64,000 nucleotides of DNA, from positions 4,116,001 to 4,180,000 of the forward strand of contig NZ_CP031223.1 of assembly GCF_008973485.1 (NCBI RefSeq), given 5' to 3'. Both the position numbers and the translations under genes were made by a program. Shown piece by piece: positions 41,007 to 52,913 of the stretch. The DNA comes from Psychrobacillus glaciei. GTDB taxonomy: Bacteria > Bacillota > Bacilli > Bacillales_A > Planococcaceae. Positions within the stretch are counted from its first letter, which is position 1; each line of letters begins with the position of its first letter. The notes under the pieces are model-generated. The model did not search any database, had not been told where the DNA came from, and was given only the letters and a program-made list of their open reading frames with translations.

Positions 41007-42407
41007 TTATCCTCTTTTCCATCGGATACCTTGCGCAGTATCTTCTAAAATAATATTCATGTCTTTTAATTGATCTCTGATTTCATCTGCTCGCGCAAAA
41101 TTGCGATTTTGTCTCGCTTCATTACGCTCTTCGATTAACGCATCGATATCTTCATCCAATACTTCTTTCTCTTGTTTAAGCGAAAGCCCTAACACGGATG
41201 TTAGTTCATCAAAAACCATTAGGAATTGGTTTAATACTGGTTCAGAAGTTTGCTTTTCGAGTAAATAGGTATTTGCAAGCTTTGATAGTTCAAATACTGC
41301 TGCAATTCCGTTCGCTGTGTTGAAGTCATCATCCATAGCAGTAATAAATTGTTCTTTCACTTCTCCGATTTTGTGTAGCCAAATATCACTGTGATCACCT
41401 AAATCAGCAGTTGCATTTAAGCGATGCACCACATTTGCATAAGAAGTTCGAATTCTTTCAAGACCAGCTTTCGCTTGTTCTACTAGATCTCCAGCGTAGT
41501 TAATCGGATGACGATAATGTACACTTAGCATGAACAGTCTTAATATTTGTGGATCAATTTGCTGACGGATATCGTTAACTAGTACAAAGTTCCCGAGTGA
41601 TTTAGACATCTTTTCATTATCAATATTAATATAACCATTGTGCATCCAATATCTTGCAAAGGTTTTTCCAGTTCTTGCTTCTGATTGCGCAATTTCATTT
41701 TCGTGATGAGGGAAAGTTAAATCTTGGCCACCTGCATGAATATCAATTGTGTCTCCTAGAATCTCACGCGCCATTACTGAGCACTCAATATGCCATCCTG
41801 GGCGTCCTGAACCCCAAGGGCTTTCCCAGAAAATTTCTCCTGGTTTCGCCGCTTTCCATAACGCAAAATCAAGCGCATCCTCTTTCTTTTCACCCGTTTC
41901 AATACGTGCGCCAATTTTCAAATCATCTACTGACTGGTGGGAAAGTTTACCATAACCATCAAATTTTCTTGTGCGGTAATACACATCTCCATGGGATTCA
42001 TATGCATACCCTTTTTCTTCTAGCACTTTTATAAACTCTATAATTTCGGTCATATGATCCGTTACTCGAGGATGGGAGTCTGCTCTACTGCAGCCCAATG
42101 CTTCCACGTCTGCAAAATAAGCATTTATGAAACGTTCTGTTAAATCGGAAACGTCTTCACCGAGTTCATTTGCCGCCTTAATAATTTTGTCATCTACATC
42201 AGTAAAGTTTGATACGTATGTCACATCATAACCACGATATTCTAAATACTTTCTGACCGTATCGTATACGATTACAGGTCGGGCGTTCCCAATATGAATG
42301 TAGTTATATACGGTTGGTCCGCACACATACATTTTAACCTTTCCCTCTTCCATTGGTACAAAGGGTTCTTTTTCACGTTTTAATGTATTAAAAATTTGAA
42401 TTGCCAT
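41007..42407 (-). CDS. cysS: cysteinyl-tRNA synthetase
   Basis: Class I synthetase, 466 residues. The zinc-binding [19 protein letters not shown] segment includes the HIGN nucleotide motif. The [15 protein letters not shown] block, [10 protein letters not shown] and the KMSKSLGNF motif (KMSKS) are present, followed by the helical anticodon-binding domain. The gene overlaps cysE by 20 bases and lies under the same cysteine T-box, so charging and synthesis of cysteine respond together. Confidence 0.97.
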   Translation of the reverse strand: MAIQIFNTLKREKEPFVPMEEGKVKMYVCGPTVYNYIHIGNARPVIVYDTVRKYLEYRGYDVTYVSNFTDVDDKIIKAANELGEDVSDLTERFINAYFADVEALGCSRADSHPRVTDHMTEIIEFIKVLEEKGYAYESHGDVYYRTRKFDGYGKLSHQSVDDLKIGARIETGEKKEDALDFALWKAAKPGEIFWESPWGSGRPGWHIECSVMAREILGDTIDIHAGGQDLTFPHHENEIAQSEARTGKTFARYWMHNGYINIDNEKMSKSLGNFVLVNDIRQQIDPQILRLFMLSVHYRHPINYAGDLVEQAKAGLERIRTSYANVVHRLNATADLGDHSDIWLHKIGEVKEQFITAMDDDFNTANGIAAVFELSKLANTYLLEKQTSEPVLNQFLMVFDELTSVLGLSLKQEKEVLDEDIDALIEERNEARQNRNFARADEIRDQLKDMNIILEDTAQGIRWKRG

Positions 42408-43059
42408 ACTCTTTCATCTCCTCTACTTTTGTCAGTCTCTCTATTTCTTCTTGTAACACTTTTATTTCATTTTCCATCTTTTTGCATCTATCAGCAAAAG
42501 GATCCGGTAGATCTTGATGATTTAAATTCCGCTTCAATTTCACACCATTTTGAATAACGACTACACCAGGAATACCAACAACTGTTGAGTTAATCGGAAC
42601 ATCTTTTAACACGACAGAACCTGCTCCCACTTTACTATTTTCTCCAATTGTAATGGATCCTAAAACCTTTGCACCTGTTGCTACTAGCACATTATCGGCA
42701 AGGGTGGGATGTCTTTTTCCTTTTTCTTTTCCTGTCCCCCCCAATGTAACCCCTTGATAAATTGTACAATCCTCTCCAATTTCACAAGTTTCCCCAATAA
42801 CTACACCCATTCCGTGGTCAATAAAAAATCGTCTGCCGATTTTAGCACCTGGATGAATTTCGATTCCTGTAAAAAAACGGCTAATTTGCGAAATGATCCG
42901 CGCAAGGAAAAATAGCCTCTTTTTATATAGAGCGTGGGCAATTCGATGGCTCCAAATAGCGTGTAAACCTGAGTATGTTAATACTACTTCTAGCATACTT
43001 GTTGCTGCAGGATCCTGTTCAAACACAACGGCTATATCTTCTTTCATTCGCTCAAACAT
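42388..43059 (-). CDS. cysE: serine O-acetyltransferase
   Basis: First enzyme of cysteine synthesis: L-serine + acetyl-CoA to O-acetylserine. The ATG at 43059 (AAAGGAGAG upstream) gives 223 residues beginning [19 protein letters not shown]. The open frame runs 42 codons into the T-box leader, which is not coding. An N-terminal helical part is followed by a left-handed beta-helix with [36 protein letters not shown] and hexapeptide repeats (GATVLGSI-type). It is longer at the C-terminus than minimal forms, ending in a charged coiled-coil-like tail that overlaps cysS. Confidence 0.95.
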   Translation of the reverse strand: MFERMKEDIAVVFEQDPAATSMLEVVLTYSGLHAIWSHRIAHALYKKRLFFLARIISQISRFFTGIEIHPGAKIGRRFFIDHGMGVVIGETCEIGEDCTIYQGVTLGGTGKEKGKRHPTLADNVLVATGAKVLGSITIGENSKVGAGSVVLKDVPINSTVVGIPGVVVIQNGVKLKRNLNHQDLPDPFADRCKKMENEIKVLQEEIERLTKVEEMKEYGNSNF

Positions 43060-43067
43060 CTGTATCT

Positions 43068-43345
43068 CTCCTTTTGGAAAAAAATAAAAAAAAGCGTCTC
43101 TGTCTATTGAAAATAGACAGAGACGCTTTAGGCGCGGTTCCACTCTGATTGAAAAGGTGTTTACAATACCTTTTCCACTTAGCATCTTTAACGCAGATGA
43201 TACGTCCAGCCTACTCGTACGTTCGGCATGGCACTCAGAGGTGCATTTCAGTAACTCATTGGTTCAGACCACTTTCAGCCGGTGATGGTCCTCTCTAAAG
43301 AACTTGCGTTACTTACTTCTCCTCATCTTAGCTTTTTATAGATTT
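43068..43345 (-). ncRNA. T-box riboswitch, cysteine-specific
   Basis: On the minus strand the conserved T-box AGAGTGGAACCGCG is at 43133-43146. Directly after it is a 17-bp terminator stem (43092-43108 with 43112-43128) and a T-run. The Stem I specifier region reads GAAATGCACC, giving codon TGC (43243-43245), that is Cys. The leader fills the 337-base gltX-cysE gap. Uncharged tRNA-Cys should switch on cysE and cysS. Confidence 0.95.
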
Positions 43346-43396
43346 CGTTCGGAATTTGTATCCTCATTTTCACACCTAATTACATGAAAGTCAATC

Positions 43397-44860
43397 TTAT
43401 TGTTTTGCGTATTTAGCCACTCGAGCAATTACTTTTTCTTTTCCGATTAGGCTGATTGCATCCGCTAACTCAGGACCGTGCGTTTGACCAGTTGTCACTA
43501 CACGAATTGGCATGAATAGATTTTTTCCCTTATGGCCTGTTTCTTTTTGAACTGCTTTTATAGCCCCCTTAATCTCTGTTGCTTCAAAAGTGTCTAAAGA
43601 TTCTAATTGCGTTTTAAATGCAGCCATAACTTCAGGAACTTGTTCACCAGCCAATACTTCTGCCGCTTCTTCAGTATATGCAATTTCATGATCAAAGAAC
43701 TGAGAAGATAATTCAACGATTTCAGCTCCGAAGCTCATTTGGTCATGATAAAGAGCGATCAGCTTCGTTGCCCATGCTTGTTCATCTGCACTTAATTCTG
43801 CCGGAAGAAGTTCTGCCTTTTGTAGATGAGGAAGTGCAAGTTCAACGACTTTTTCAAGTGGTAATTGTTTAATGTATTGATTATTCATCCATGTTAACTT
43901 TTGTTTATCAAACATTGACGGTGATTTAGATAAACGATTTACATCAAAAATATTAATGAATTCCTCTTTCGAGAAAATTTCATCTTCCCCTTCAGGAGAC
44001 CATCCTAAAAGTGCAAAGAAGTTGAACATTGCTTCAGGTAAGTAACCAAGATCTTTGTATTGAGTGACAAATTGAATAATGGACTCATCACGTTTCGATA
44101 GCTTTTTACGACTTTCATTAATAATTAAGGTCATATGTCCGTACTTCGGATATTCCCATCCAAATGCGTCAAATACCATTAATTGTTTTGGTGTATTAGA
44201 TAGATGTTCTTCTCCACGGAATACATGTGAAATCTTCATAAAGTAGTCATCTAATACTACCGCGTAGTTATACGTTGGGATTCCATTTGCTTTCACAAGT
44301 ACCCAATCTCCAACATCTTTCGATTCAAATGTAACCGAACCACGAACTAAATCCTCAAATGTGTATGTTACGTTATCTGGTACACGCATACGAATTGTAA
44401 ATGGCAAACCTGCAGCTTCTTTTACTTGTACTTCTTCAGCTGATAAATGGCGACATTTCCCATTATACATAGGGGCTGCTACACCTTTTTCTCTTTGTAC
44501 TTCACGATCAGCTTCTAATTCCTCTGACGTACAGAAACATTTATAGGCATGTCCATTTGCTAGCATTTCTTCCGCATGCTTCATGTAAATATCCAGGCGT
44601 TCCATTTGGCGATACGGTGCATAAGGTCCACCGATGTCAACGGATTCATCATATTCAATACCTAACCATTTTAAGTTTTCGAGTTGTGATAATTCGCCAC
44701 CCTCTACATTGCGTTCAATGTCTGTATCCTCGATACGAACGATAAATTTTCCGTTATGATGGCGTGCATATAAATAGTTAAATAATGCTGTACGTGCTCC
44801 TCCAATATGTAAAAACCCCGTTGGACTTGGTGCATATCGTACGCGAACTTCTTGTGTCAT
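43397..44860 (-). CDS. gltX: glutamyl-tRNA synthetase
   Basis: Class I synthetase, 487 residues. It has [20 protein letters not shown] (HIGH-type motif, about 10-29), [28 protein letters not shown], the KKLSKRDES signature (KMSKS-type) and a C-terminal anticodon-binding domain. In organisms lacking GlnRS it also glutamylates tRNA-Gln for the transamidation route; this is expected here but not shown. It lies upstream of the cysE T-box, as in B. subtilis. Confidence 0.97.
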   Translation of the reverse strand: MTQEVRVRYAPSPTGFLHIGGARTALFNYLYARHHNGKFIVRIEDTDIERNVEGGELSQLENLKWLGIEYDESVDIGGPYAPYRQMERLDIYMKHAEEMLANGHAYKCFCTSEELEADREVQREKGVAAPMYNGKCRHLSAEEVQVKEAAGLPFTIRMRVPDNVTYTFEDLVRGSVTFESKDVGDWVLVKANGIPTYNYAVVLDDYFMKISHVFRGEEHLSNTPKQLMVFDAFGWEYPKYGHMTLIINESRKKLSKRDESIIQFVTQYKDLGYLPEAMFNFFALLGWSPEGEDEIFSKEEFINIFDVNRLSKSPSMFDKQKLTWMNNQYIKQLPLEKVVELALPHLQKAELLPAELSADEQAWATKLIALYHDQMSFGAEIVELSSQFFDHEIAYTEEAAEVLAGEQVPEVMAAFKTQLESLDTFEATEIKGAIKAVQKETGHKGKNLFMPIRVVTTGQTHGPELADAISLIGKEKVIARVAKYAKQ

Positions 44861-44930
44861 TGTAATATCCTCCTAGTTTTCGAGCATGTAAACTTTATTT
44901 ATTTTACCATTGCTACTGTGCTTTTTAAAG

Positions 44931-45410
44931 TTAGTCTTTCTTTACAAGTAAAATAGTTGCCATCGAAGCTATACCTTCTTCACGACCTGTAAAACCTAAT
45001 TTTTCTGTTGTCGTTGCTTTTACATTCACTTGACTAACATGCGCCTGAAGAAGCTCTGCAACCCGTGCACGGATCGTTTCAATATGCGGAGCCATTTTCG
45101 GCTTTTGCGCAATAATAGTACAATCAATATTTCCCAACTTATAACCACGAGCATCTACGATTTTCCAAATATGTTCCAGTAATTTAGCTGAATCCGCGTC
45201 TTTAAAATCTGGATCGGTATCAGGGAAGTGTCTCCCAATATCTCCTTCTCCTATTGCTCCTAGAGCTGCATCTGTAATCGTATGGAGCAACACATCTGCA
45301 TCCGAATGTCCAATAAGCCCTCTCTCGTAAGGAATTGCAATTCCTCCAATAATTAACGGGCGATTATCTGCAAATTCATGTACATCAAACCCTTGACCAA
45401 TTCGTATCAT
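44931..45410 (-). CDS. ispF: 2-C-methyl-D-erythritol 2,4-cyclodiphosphate synthase
   Basis: Fifth step of the MEP isoprenoid pathway, a zinc-dependent cyclase trimer. The 159 residues have GQGFDVHEF with metal ligands D9 and H11, [30 protein letters not shown] and the C-terminal [14 protein letters not shown]. It starts 4 bases after ispD, and both act in the same pathway. Confidence 0.97.
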   Translation of the reverse strand: MIRIGQGFDVHEFADNRPLIIGGIAIPYERGLIGHSDADVLLHTITDAALGAIGEGDIGRHFPDTDPDFKDADSAKLLEHIWKIVDARGYKLGNIDCTIIAQKPKMAPHIETIRARVAELLQAHVSQVNVKATTTEKLGFTGREEGIASMATILLVKKD

Positions 45411-45414
45411 TTTA

Positions 45415-46104
45415 TTAATCCCCCTGCTTATGTTTGTTTAATATTACTTCCCCCAAAAGAAGATCTTCTTTTGTCGTCATCTTTACATTATCATACGTAC
45501 TTTCCACAATGTGCACTTGCTCTCCTAGACGTTCGACAAGCATCGCTTCATCAGTACCCAAAAAGCAATCTTTGTCCGCAAGACGCTCAGCTTTTTCTAA
45601 TAGTGCATACTGAAAAGCTTGTGGCGTTTGGATAACCCATAAACTTTCCCGATCCACCGTTTCTTGAATTATACCATTTTCTACTTTTTTCATTGTATCC
45701 TTTGCACGAACTGCCGCTACTGCTGCTCCCGATTCCTCAGCAGTTTGGACAAGTTGATGAATAACTACTTGTTTAATAAAAGGTCTTGCCGCATCATGCA
45801 CAAGTACAATGCCTTGGTCTGGAGAGGATTTTAGACACGCGTATACGCTATGTTGTCTCTCTGCTCCGCCTTCTGTAATAGCGACCACTTTTGTAATATG
45901 ATGTTTTATCAACATCTGCTCAATAAATGTTTGTTCTTCTTTTTTTACTGCCAATACGATAGATTTACACTTCGAATCTTGCTCAAAAACACGCAAAGTA
46001 TGTATTAAAATAGGAATCTGTCTCAATTCTAAAAACAGTTTATTTTGACCTGCTCCCATGCGCTTTCCACTACCTGCTGCAGGCAATAACACCGTATACA
46101 TCAA
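45415..46104 (-). CDS. ispD: 2-C-methyl-D-erythritol 4-phosphate cytidylyltransferase
   Basis: Third step of the MEP pathway: MEP + CTP to CDP-ME. The 229 residues begin [20 protein letters not shown], the nucleotide-binding signature. [20 protein letters not shown] and [13 protein letters not shown] follow, with the acidic [11 protein letters not shown] block. The ribosome site is AGGAGGAG. A terminator-like hairpin lies between it and yacL. Confidence 0.96.
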   Translation of the reverse strand: MMYTVLLPAAGSGKRMGAGQNKLFLELRQIPILIHTLRVFEQDSKCKSIVLAVKKEEQTFIEQMLIKHHITKVVAITEGGAERQHSVYACLKSSPDQGIVLVHDAARPFIKQVVIHQLVQTAEESGAAVAAVRAKDTMKKVENGIIQETVDRESLWVIQTPQAFQYALLEKAERLADKDCFLGTDEAMLVERLGEQVHIVESTYDNVKMTTKEDLLLGEVILNKHKQGD

Positions 46105-46127
46105 ATACTTCTCCTCCTGTTACCAAT

Positions 46128-46172
46128 AGAAAAAGGGCGTTTTCCTACTAAATCTTAGGAAACTACCCCTTC
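46128..46172 (-). terminator. terminator-like stem between yacL and ispD
   Basis: AAGGGG..GTTTCCT / AGGAAAACGCCCTT with an inner loop, followed by TTT on the minus strand. It would reduce readthrough from yacL to ispD-ispF. Confidence 0.6.
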
Positions 46173-46174
46173 CA

Positions 46175-47263
46175 TTATTTTGAGTCTTGTGGTTTCGCGA
46201 AAATCATTCGACCTGCAGAAGTTTGAAGAACGCTCGTCACTTCCACATTAATCGCTTGTCCAATATACACTTTGCCACCTTCAACTACAATCATCGTTCC
46301 GTCGTCTAAGTAAGCGACACCTTGGTTATGCTCTTTGCCGTCTTTAATAACGACTACATGCATTATTTCCCCGGGAATAACGACTGGCTTGACTGCATTT
46401 GCAAGATCATTAATGTTAAGAACGCGCACTTGATGAAGGTCACAAACTTTATTTAAGTTGAAATCATTCGTCACCACAATTCCATTCATTTTCTTCGCCA
46501 AACGCATAAGTTTTAAGTCTACTTCTTGTATGTCTTCAAAATCTTCTTCCACAATTAATACAGCGGAAGCACGTTCCGTTTGCAATGTTTTTAACACATC
46601 TAGTCCACGACGTCCTCTTGTTCTTTTTAAGGTGTCAGATGAATCTGCAATATGCTGTAGTTCCGTAAGTACAAACTGTGGAACTACCAATACACCTTCC
46701 ATAAAACCAGTCTTTGAAATATCCGCAATACGTCCATCTATAATGACACTTGTATCGAGAAGTTTATACGTCCCCAAACTTAAATCCTGTTCCTCATCGT
46801 CTGAACCTTTTTTCTTTTGCCCAGGTTGTTTGGCAGTAGTGAAAACTTGTAGTAACTCGTCCCGTTTTTTAAAACCTACTTGAAAACCTAAATACCCAAG
46901 CACAATAGATAATAAAACCGGAACAACCGATCCAATACCTAGAATAACTATATTGTTAATAGCCGTTCCGAGTAGAAACGCTACAATTAACCCAATGACA
47001 AGTCCAATTGTCCCAAATAGCAGATCACCTATCGGCGCCATTAAGAGACGTTCTTCCATCCAACGAATAAAGTTAATTAAGTAGTCTGTTAAAAAAAATG
47101 CAGCAATATACAGTATGATTGCACCAATAATAACAGATACATAAGGATTTTGAATCCATGGGTTATCAGATAAATTTATTATTTCGTATAAGTGCGGTAA
47201 AAATATTAACCCTAATGTACCTCCTATTAAAATGAATGCAATTTGAATAATCCATTTTAACAA
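46175..47263 (-). CDS. yacL: membrane-anchored PIN/TRAM-domain protein YacL
   Basis: Conserved Firmicutes protein with four N-terminal membrane spans (residues about 5-135), a cytoplasmic PIN nuclease-like domain and a C-terminal TRAM domain. The PIN start is LLDTSVIIDGRIADI, with acidic residues in VTNDFNLNKVCD. The physiological role is not established. The start is a TTG at 47263, 7 bases after GGAGGT, giving 362 residues (MLKWIIQIAFILIGG). An ATG five codons earlier overlaps the ribosome site, so I rejected it. Confidence 0.88.
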   Translation of the reverse strand: MLKWIIQIAFILIGGTLGLIFLPHLYEIINLSDNPWIQNPYVSVIIGAIILYIAAFFLTDYLINFIRWMEERLLMAPIGDLLFGTIGLVIGLIVAFLLGTAINNIVILGIGSVVPVLLSIVLGYLGFQVGFKKRDELLQVFTTAKQPGQKKKGSDDEEQDLSLGTYKLLDTSVIIDGRIADISKTGFMEGVLVVPQFVLTELQHIADSSDTLKRTRGRRGLDVLKTLQTERASAVLIVEEDFEDIQEVDLKLMRLAKKMNGIVVTNDFNLNKVCDLHQVRVLNINDLANAVKPVVIPGEIMHVVVIKDGKEHNQGVAYLDDGTMIVVEGGKVYIGQAINVEVTSVLQTSAGRMIFAKPQDSK

Positions 47264-47287
47264 ACATCCCACCTCCATTTACCTTTT

Positions 47288-47317
47288 ATTATACCGCCAA
47301 CCTTCATTCTACGTCTA
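47288..47317 (-). promoter_or_regulatory. candidate promoter of yacL
   Basis: TAGACG (47312-47317), 18-nt spacer, perfect TATAAT (47288-47293). The -35 is weak. Confidence 0.45.
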
Positions 47318-47325
47318 TTATGTTA

Positions 47326-47351
47326 AACAGGAGTAGACAGTTACTCCTGTT
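47326..47351 (-). terminator. possible terminator after radA
   Basis: Perfect 10-bp stem AACAGGAGTA / TACTCCTGTT with a 6-nt loop, 39 bases after radA. The T-run is poor, so efficiency is doubtful. Confidence 0.5.
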
Positions 47352-47389
47352 AGTTAAGTTAAACGTATAGAAGAACTACTTAAAATTGA

Positions 47390-48760
47390 TTACCGAAAAG
47401 CTTCTTTCATGACTTCATTTACCGTTTCTACCCCAATTACTTGAATACCTTTTGGATAATCCCAGCCACCTAAATTGGATGCAGGAATCACGATGCGTTT
47501 AAAACCTAATTTGGTCGCCTCTTGCACTCTTTGCTCAATTCTCGATACTCGTCTCACTTCGCCAGTTAGTCCTACCTCCCCCACAAAACAATCGGTAGGT
47601 GCTACTCCTGTGTCCCGGAAACTGGATACGATACTTACTAGGACGGCTAAATCAATCGCAGGTTCGTCTAATTTAACTCCACCCGCAACTTTTATATAAG
47701 CATCTTGTGTTTGCAAAAGTAATCCCATACGTTTTTCTAATACTGCCATGAGTAAAGAAATTCTATTTTGATCGATTCCTGTTGCCATTCGTTTTGGATA
47801 ATTAAAACTAGATTGCGTAACTAGTGCTTGAATTTCAACCAAGATGGGTCTTGTCCCTTCCATCGAAGCAACAATGGCTGAGCCAGCTGCTCCGTGTGAA
47901 CGCTCTTGCAAAAATAGTTCAGATGGATTCAACACTTCTTTTAAACCTTGCTGCACCATCTCAAAAATAGCAATTTCATTTGTTGAACCAAATCTATTTT
48001 TTTGTGACCGTAAAATTCGGTATGTATGATGTCGTTCTCCCTCAAAATATAAAACCGTATCTACCATATGTTCCAATAAACGTGGTCCAGCAATTTGTCC
48101 CTCTTTCGTTACATGTCCTACTAAGAAAATTGCTATATTTTTTGTTTTAGCAATGCGCATTAGTTCAGCTGTACATTCCCGCACTTGAGACACACTTCCT
48201 GGAGCACTTGTCACTTCCGGATGATGTACAGTTTGAATGGAGTCGACAATAACAAATCTAGGCTCCACACTATCAATCGTTTCATTGATTAATTCTAAAT
48301 TTGTTTCAGAATATATATACAGTTCAGCAGATGTGACACCCAAACGCTCGGCGCGAAGCTTCGTCTGTCTAATCGATTCCTCACCTGAAATATATAACAC
48401 GCGCTCTCCCTTATTTGCGAGCAGTGCAGAAACTTGTAAAAGCAAAGTCGACTTTCCGATTCCCGGATCTCCACCTATTAATATAAGGGAACCAGGCACA
48501 ATTCCACCGCCAAGTACTCGATTCAACTCCATGAGTTCCGTTTCTACTCTCGGTTCATCCGCTGTCTCCACCGCAATAATTGGTGTGGCTTTCTGAGCTA
48601 CTCCAGTAGAATGTTGAAAAGATCGTTTTGGTCCTTTTGAAACAACCTCCAACTCTTCTACCATCGTATTCCATTCTCCGCATCCTGGACATCTTCCCAT
48701 CCATTTGGCAGACTCATAACCGCAAGAATTACACATAAACTTCGTTTTTCGTTTTGCCAT
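47390..48760 (-). CDS. radA: DNA repair and recombination protein RadA (Sms)
   Basis: RecA-like branch-migration helicase acting in recombination. The 456 residues have an N-terminal zinc ribbon ([20 protein letters not shown], about 9-28), a RecA-type ATPase with Walker [15 protein letters not shown] (about 91-104), and the RadA-specific KNRFGSTNE motif. A C-terminal Lon-like domain ([20 protein letters not shown]) follows. It lies after clpC, beyond a terminator. Confidence 0.96.
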   Translation of the reverse strand: MAKRKTKFMCNSCGYESAKWMGRCPGCGEWNTMVEELEVVSKGPKRSFQHSTGVAQKATPIIAVETADEPRVETELMELNRVLGGGIVPGSLILIGGDPGIGKSTLLLQVSALLANKGERVLYISGEESIRQTKLRAERLGVTSAELYIYSETNLELINETIDSVEPRFVIVDSIQTVHHPEVTSAPGSVSQVRECTAELMRIAKTKNIAIFLVGHVTKEGQIAGPRLLEHMVDTVLYFEGERHHTYRILRSQKNRFGSTNEIAIFEMVQQGLKEVLNPSELFLQERSHGAAGSAIVASMEGTRPILVEIQALVTQSSFNYPKRMATGIDQNRISLLMAVLEKRMGLLLQTQDAYIKVAGGVKLDEPAIDLAVLVSIVSSFRDTGVAPTDCFVGEVGLTGEVRRVSRIEQRVQEATKLGFKRIVIPASNLGGWDYPKGIQVIGVETVNEVMKEAFR

Positions 48761-48774
48761 TTGTTCCTCCTATG

Positions 48775-48812
48775 TAAAAAAAGGCATTCCTTACTTAGCG
48801 TTTGGAATGCCC
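48775..48812 (-). terminator. terminator of the ctsR-clpC operon
   Basis: GGCATTCC / GGAATGCC perfect 8-bp stem with a 13-nt loop, followed by seven T, between clpC and radA. Confidence 0.85.
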
Positions 48813-48818
48813 ATTATT

Positions 48819-51266
48819 TTAAACCTCTGTTACTATCGCTTTTGTACGAACGACAAATTCATCATTCTCCACATCAAACACAACATGTTGGCCAGCTAGT
48901 ACTTCACCTTTAAGAAGTTCTTCGGATAATCGATCTTCCACATGCTTTTGCAATGCTCGACGTAGTGGTCTAGCACCATATGCAGGATCGTACCCTTCTG
49001 TCGTAATCTTTTCTTGAGCGGCTTCTGTTAACTCTAGTTCAATACCTTGCTCTTTTAAACGTTGCGCTAATTGTTGCGTCATTAACGAAACAATTCGTTT
49101 TAAATGTTCTCTTTCTAGCGAGTGGAACACGATCATTTCATCTAAACGGTTTAAGAACTCAGGTCGGAATGCTTTTTTCAATTCCTCTAACATTTTACTT
49201 TTCATATCTTTATAATCTGTTTTTCCACCTTCTTGTAAGTTAAATCCAACGTACTTATTGTATTTAAGCGCATCCGCACCAACATTAGATGTCATGATAA
49301 CAACTGTATTACGAAAATCGACTGTACGCCCTTTGGAGTCTGTTAAACGACCATCTTCTAATACCTGAAGAAGAATATTAAATACATCAGGATGCGCTTT
49401 TTCTATTTCGTCTAACAAAATAACAGAGTAAGGTTTACGGCGTACTTTCTCCGTCAATTGACCTCCATCATCAAATCCAACATAACCTGGAGGGGAACCT
49501 ACAAGACGTGAAGTAGAATGTTTTTCCATATACTCAGACATATCTACCCGAATCATTGCATCTTCATCACCAAACATCACTTCTGCGAGAGCACGTGCAA
49601 GTTCCGTTTTACCTACACCAGTAGGACCAAGGAAAATAAATGAACCAATCGGACGTTTTGGATCTTTCAAGCCTGCACGAGCGCGACGAATTGCACGAGA
49701 AATTGCATCAACAGCTTCTGCTTGGCCAATTACTCTTTCATGTAGCTTATCTTCTAATTTTAATAACTTTTCAGATTCCGTTTGTGCAAGTTTGGATACA
49801 GGAACCCCCGTCCACATAGAAACAACGGACGCAATATCTTCCACTGTCACTTCAGACTCTTCTTTACCTTGTTTTTCTTTCCATGAGTCTTTCATTTTTT
49901 CTAGCTCATCTTTTATTTTTTGTTCTTTGTCCCTGAAAGATGCAGCTTTTTCAAACTCTTGACTTTGTACCGCTGCATTTTTCTCCGAGCGAACTGCTTC
50001 TAATTTTGCTTCTAATTCTTTTAAATTAGGAGGAGTTGTATATGAGCGCAGACGAACTTTTGAACCGGCTTCATCGATTAAATCAATTGCTTTGTCAGGT
50101 AAAAAGCGATCCGAAATATAACGGTCTGACATTTTAACTGCTGCTTCAACCGCTTCGTTCGTAATTTTTACACGATGATGCGCTTCGTAACGATCTCGCA
50201 ATCCATATATAATTTGAATCGCTTCGTCCACAGAAGGTTCATCTACTTGAATTGGTTGGAAACGGCGTTCAAGCGCTGCATCTTTTTCAATATATTTACG
50301 ATACTCGTCTAATGTAGTGGCACCGATACATTGAATTTCACCACGCGCTAGCGCAGGTTTCAAAATATTAGAAGCATCAATTGCCCCTTCTGCTCCACCA
50401 GCTCCGATTAATGTATGGAGTTCATCGATGAATAAAATAACATTTCCAGCTTGGCGAATTTCATCCATTACTTTTTTCAAACGATCTTCAAATTCACCAC
50501 GGTATTTAGTGCCAGCTACGACCGTCCCCATGTCAAGTGTCATTACCCGTTTATCACGCAAAATTTCTGGTACTTCATTTTGTACAATTTGTTGCGCAAG
50601 CCCTTCGGCAATGGCCGTTTTACCTACCCCTGGTTCACCAATTAAAACAGGGTTATTTTTTGTACGTCGTGCCAAGATTTCAATCACACGCGTAATTTCT
50701 TTGCTTCGACCAATAACAGGATCTAATGTACCTTCTCTCGCTATTTGTGTTAAATCTCGTGCTAACCCATCTAATGTTGGAGTACTAGCAGGCGCGGCAC
50801 TATTACTCCCATTACTATGAGATTGATCGGTACTCCCTAACAATTGAAGTACTTGTTGACGAGCTTTATTTAAGCTAACTCCTGCATTATTTAAAACCCT
50901 TGCAGCAACGCCTTCTCCTTCACGGATTAACGCAAGTAGTAAATGCTCCGTTCCAATATAGGAATGACCAAGCTTTCGTGACTCATCTACGGAAAGTTCG
51001 ATCACTTTTTTGGCACGGGGTGTGTAGTGAACGATTGGACCAACTTCTTCTGCTCCCGTTCCCACTAACTCTTCAATTCCAGCTTCAATAGCTTTCGGAT
51101 CTACTTCTATCGCTTCCAATGCTTTGGCTGCAATGCCGCTTCCTTCTCTTATTAGTCCAAGTAATATATGTTCTGTTCCAATTGATTCATGCTTTAAGCG
51201 AATAGCTTCTTCTTGCGCTAGTTGTAATACCTTTTGAGATCTTTGTGTAAATCGATTAAACATCAT
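48819..51266 (-). CDS. clpC: AAA+ unfoldase ClpC
   Basis: Hexameric ATPase that feeds substrates, including arginine-phosphorylated proteins, to ClpP. The ATG at 51266 (AGGAGAGG upstream) gives 815 residues beginning [17 protein letters not shown]. The N-domain has two repeats. The first AAA has [15 protein letters not shown], followed by a UVR-containing middle domain ([20 protein letters not shown]), and the second AAA has [16 protein letters not shown]. The start overlaps the mcsB stop by four bases. Expression should be under CtsR. Confidence 0.97.
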   Translation of the reverse strand: MMFNRFTQRSQKVLQLAQEEAIRLKHESIGTEHILLGLIREGSGIAAKALEAIEVDPKAIEAGIEELVGTGAEEVGPIVHYTPRAKKVIELSVDESRKLGHSYIGTEHLLLALIREGEGVAARVLNNAGVSLNKARQQVLQLLGSTDQSHSNGSNSAAPASTPTLDGLARDLTQIAREGTLDPVIGRSKEITRVIEILARRTKNNPVLIGEPGVGKTAIAEGLAQQIVQNEVPEILRDKRVMTLDMGTVVAGTKYRGEFEDRLKKVMDEIRQAGNVILFIDELHTLIGAGGAEGAIDASNILKPALARGEIQCIGATTLDEYRKYIEKDAALERRFQPIQVDEPSVDEAIQIIYGLRDRYEAHHRVKITNEAVEAAVKMSDRYISDRFLPDKAIDLIDEAGSKVRLRSYTTPPNLKELEAKLEAVRSEKNAAVQSQEFEKAASFRDKEQKIKDELEKMKDSWKEKQGKEESEVTVEDIASVVSMWTGVPVSKLAQTESEKLLKLEDKLHERVIGQAEAVDAISRAIRRARAGLKDPKRPIGSFIFLGPTGVGKTELARALAEVMFGDEDAMIRVDMSEYMEKHSTSRLVGSPPGYVGFDDGGQLTEKVRRKPYSVILLDEIEKAHPDVFNILLQVLEDGRLTDSKGRTVDFRNTVVIMTSNVGADALKYNKYVGFNLQEGGKTDYKDMKSKMLEELKKAFRPEFLNRLDEMIVFHSLEREHLKRIVSLMTQQLAQRLKEQGIELELTEAAQEKITTEGYDPAYGARPLRRALQKHVEDRLSEELLKGEVLAGQHVVFDVENDEFVVRTKAIVTEV

Positions 51267-52357
51267 GCTAGTTCCTCTCCTTTTGTTTTCGGATTTTCTC
51301 CCATTTGCAAACGTTCCCTTAATAACTTTGCCCGAAACGTATCTCGCTCCGAAGCATTCAAAGTGGTTTCTGCATACTTTTGTAGAAACCCTGGTTGCAT
51401 AAAAACCATGCATTCATTCAAAATAGTCACATCTACATCTTTTATGAGCCCTATATCTATTCCTAAACGTACATCCGACAAGCACCTAGCTGCTTCCTCC
51501 GTCGTTATTATACGAGCATAAGACAAAGTTCCCAATGAACGGTATAACCGATCTTCTAGTGTATTGGCAGAATGGCTTAATAGTGCACTTCTTGCTTCTT
51601 TTTCTTTTTGTATGATTTGTTCTGTAATACTTTGAAGATCCGATAAAATATCCTCTTCTGTTTTGCCCAGCGTTGTTTGATTGGATACTTGGTAAACGTT
51701 ACCAAGAGCTTCACTGCCCTCGCCGTATATTCCTCTTACGACCATTCCTAGTCTCGAAATGATTGTAACGATCCTGTTCATTTGTTTCGTCATTGTTAAC
51801 GCTGGTAAATGCATCATTACGGATGCACGCAACCCAGTACCAGTATTAGTAGGGCAACTTGTCAAATAACCAAATTGCTCATCAAATGCATATGGTAATT
51901 CTTTATCTAGTAATCGATCGATTGTATCCGCTTGTGCATATGCTTCTTGAATCTGAAGTCCAGGAAACAAGCATTGAATTCGAATATGGTCTTCCTCATT
52001 AACCATCACACTCACCGATTCATCGTCGGATAGTAAAACCGACCCAGTCATCGGTGAATTGGCTAGCTTAGGACTAATAAGGTGTTTTTCTACTAATACT
52101 TGCCGACTTAATTCGGATAAATCTTTTATTTGAATAGAGGAGAAGTTCATTTGTATTTCTTCATCTGCATCCAAAAGAGTCGCTGAAACTGATTGGTCAA
52201 TTTTATGCGCTTCATCTTCGGTAAATGCCAATGGAAATCGGTACCCATTTAAGTTTCTGGCTAGCCGAATTCGCGTACTCATGACGATATCCGAATGATC
52301 TCCGCTACCAGCCATCCAACTAGAAGGAGAATTATCTAAAAAACGTTCAATTGACAT
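51263..52357 (-). CDS. mcsB: protein-arginine kinase McsB
   Basis: Phosphorylates arginines on proteins, marking them for ClpCP. The ATG at 52357 (GGAGGTGA upstream) gives 364 residues beginning [15 protein letters not shown]. The guanidino-kinase fold shows [34 protein letters not shown]-like sequence, [34 protein letters not shown] and [14 protein letters not shown]. It overlaps mcsA by 11 bases and clpC by 4. Confidence 0.96.
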   Translation of the reverse strand: MSIERFLDNSPSSWMAGSGDHSDIVMSTRIRLARNLNGYRFPLAFTEDEAHKIDQSVSATLLDADEEIQMNFSSIQIKDLSELSRQVLVEKHLISPKLANSPMTGSVLLSDDESVSVMVNEEDHIRIQCLFPGLQIQEAYAQADTIDRLLDKELPYAFDEQFGYLTSCPTNTGTGLRASVMMHLPALTMTKQMNRIVTIISRLGMVVRGIYGEGSEALGNVYQVSNQTTLGKTEEDILSDLQSITEQIIQKEKEARSALLSHSANTLEDRLYRSLGTLSYARIITTEEAARCLSDVRLGIDIGLIKDVDVTILNECMVFMQPGFLQKYAETTLNASERDTFRAKLLRERLQMGENPKTKGEELA

Positions 52358-52892
52358 GCGTTTCGTCACCTCCGGATGCAATCCTACTTTCAAGCTCTCT
52401 TGCCTCGTCTCTTAACTTAGCAGCTTCCTCGAAACGTTCTGTTTCAATGGCTTCCTTCATTTGCGAACGAATAGCTTCAATCCTTTTTTTCAGTTCTAAT
52501 TTTTCACCTAGAGCTCCTGGTGCTTTTCCTATATGTGTAACGTTTCCGTTATGCAATCGCTTTAATACATTTGGCAACTGTTTACGGAAACTATTATAGC
52601 AAGAGGCACACCCAAATTTCCCTTCATCTAAAAATCGTTGGATGGACCAACCGCATTCATCGCAAACTAGTTTTGGCCTATCTTGTTTTGGGTGTACTGG
52701 TTGCTGTTCTGCATGATTAAACCAGTTTGATAATAGCTGGTGTAGAGATAACGGATCTTGTTTATACTCTACGTAAAACGGGTGGAGACTATTGGCACAA
52801 TTCTCACAATAATGTCTTTCAAAGTGTTCACCGTTATGCACTTGCGTAACAGTTACTTTAGCTGGTCTCTGCTTACAATTTTCACAAATCAC
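52347..52892 (-). CDS. mcsA: McsB activator McsA
   Basis: Zinc protein that activates McsB. The 181 residues have paired CXXC motifs: CENC (about 3-6), CENC (about 29-32), CDECG (about 76-80) and CASC (about 95-98). A C-terminal UVR-like coiled coil (RFEEAAKLRDEARELESRI) follows. It lies between ctsR and mcsB, 21 bases after ctsR. Confidence 0.95.
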   Translation of the reverse strand: MICENCKQRPAKVTVTQVHNGEHFERHYCENCANSLHPFYVEYKQDPLSLHQLLSNWFNHAEQQPVHPKQDRPKLVCDECGWSIQRFLDEGKFGCASCYNSFRKQLPNVLKRLHNGNVTHIGKAPGALGEKLELKKRIEAIRSQMKEAIETERFEEAAKLRDEARELESRIASGGDETHVN

Positions 52893-52913
52893 TTTTCAAC
52901 ACCCCGTTTACCT

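Noticed and set aside
43350-43396. TTGACT near the gltX stop as promoter of the Cys T-box leader
   Set aside because: No acceptable -10 at 16-18 nt; readthrough from gltX or another start is equally possible.
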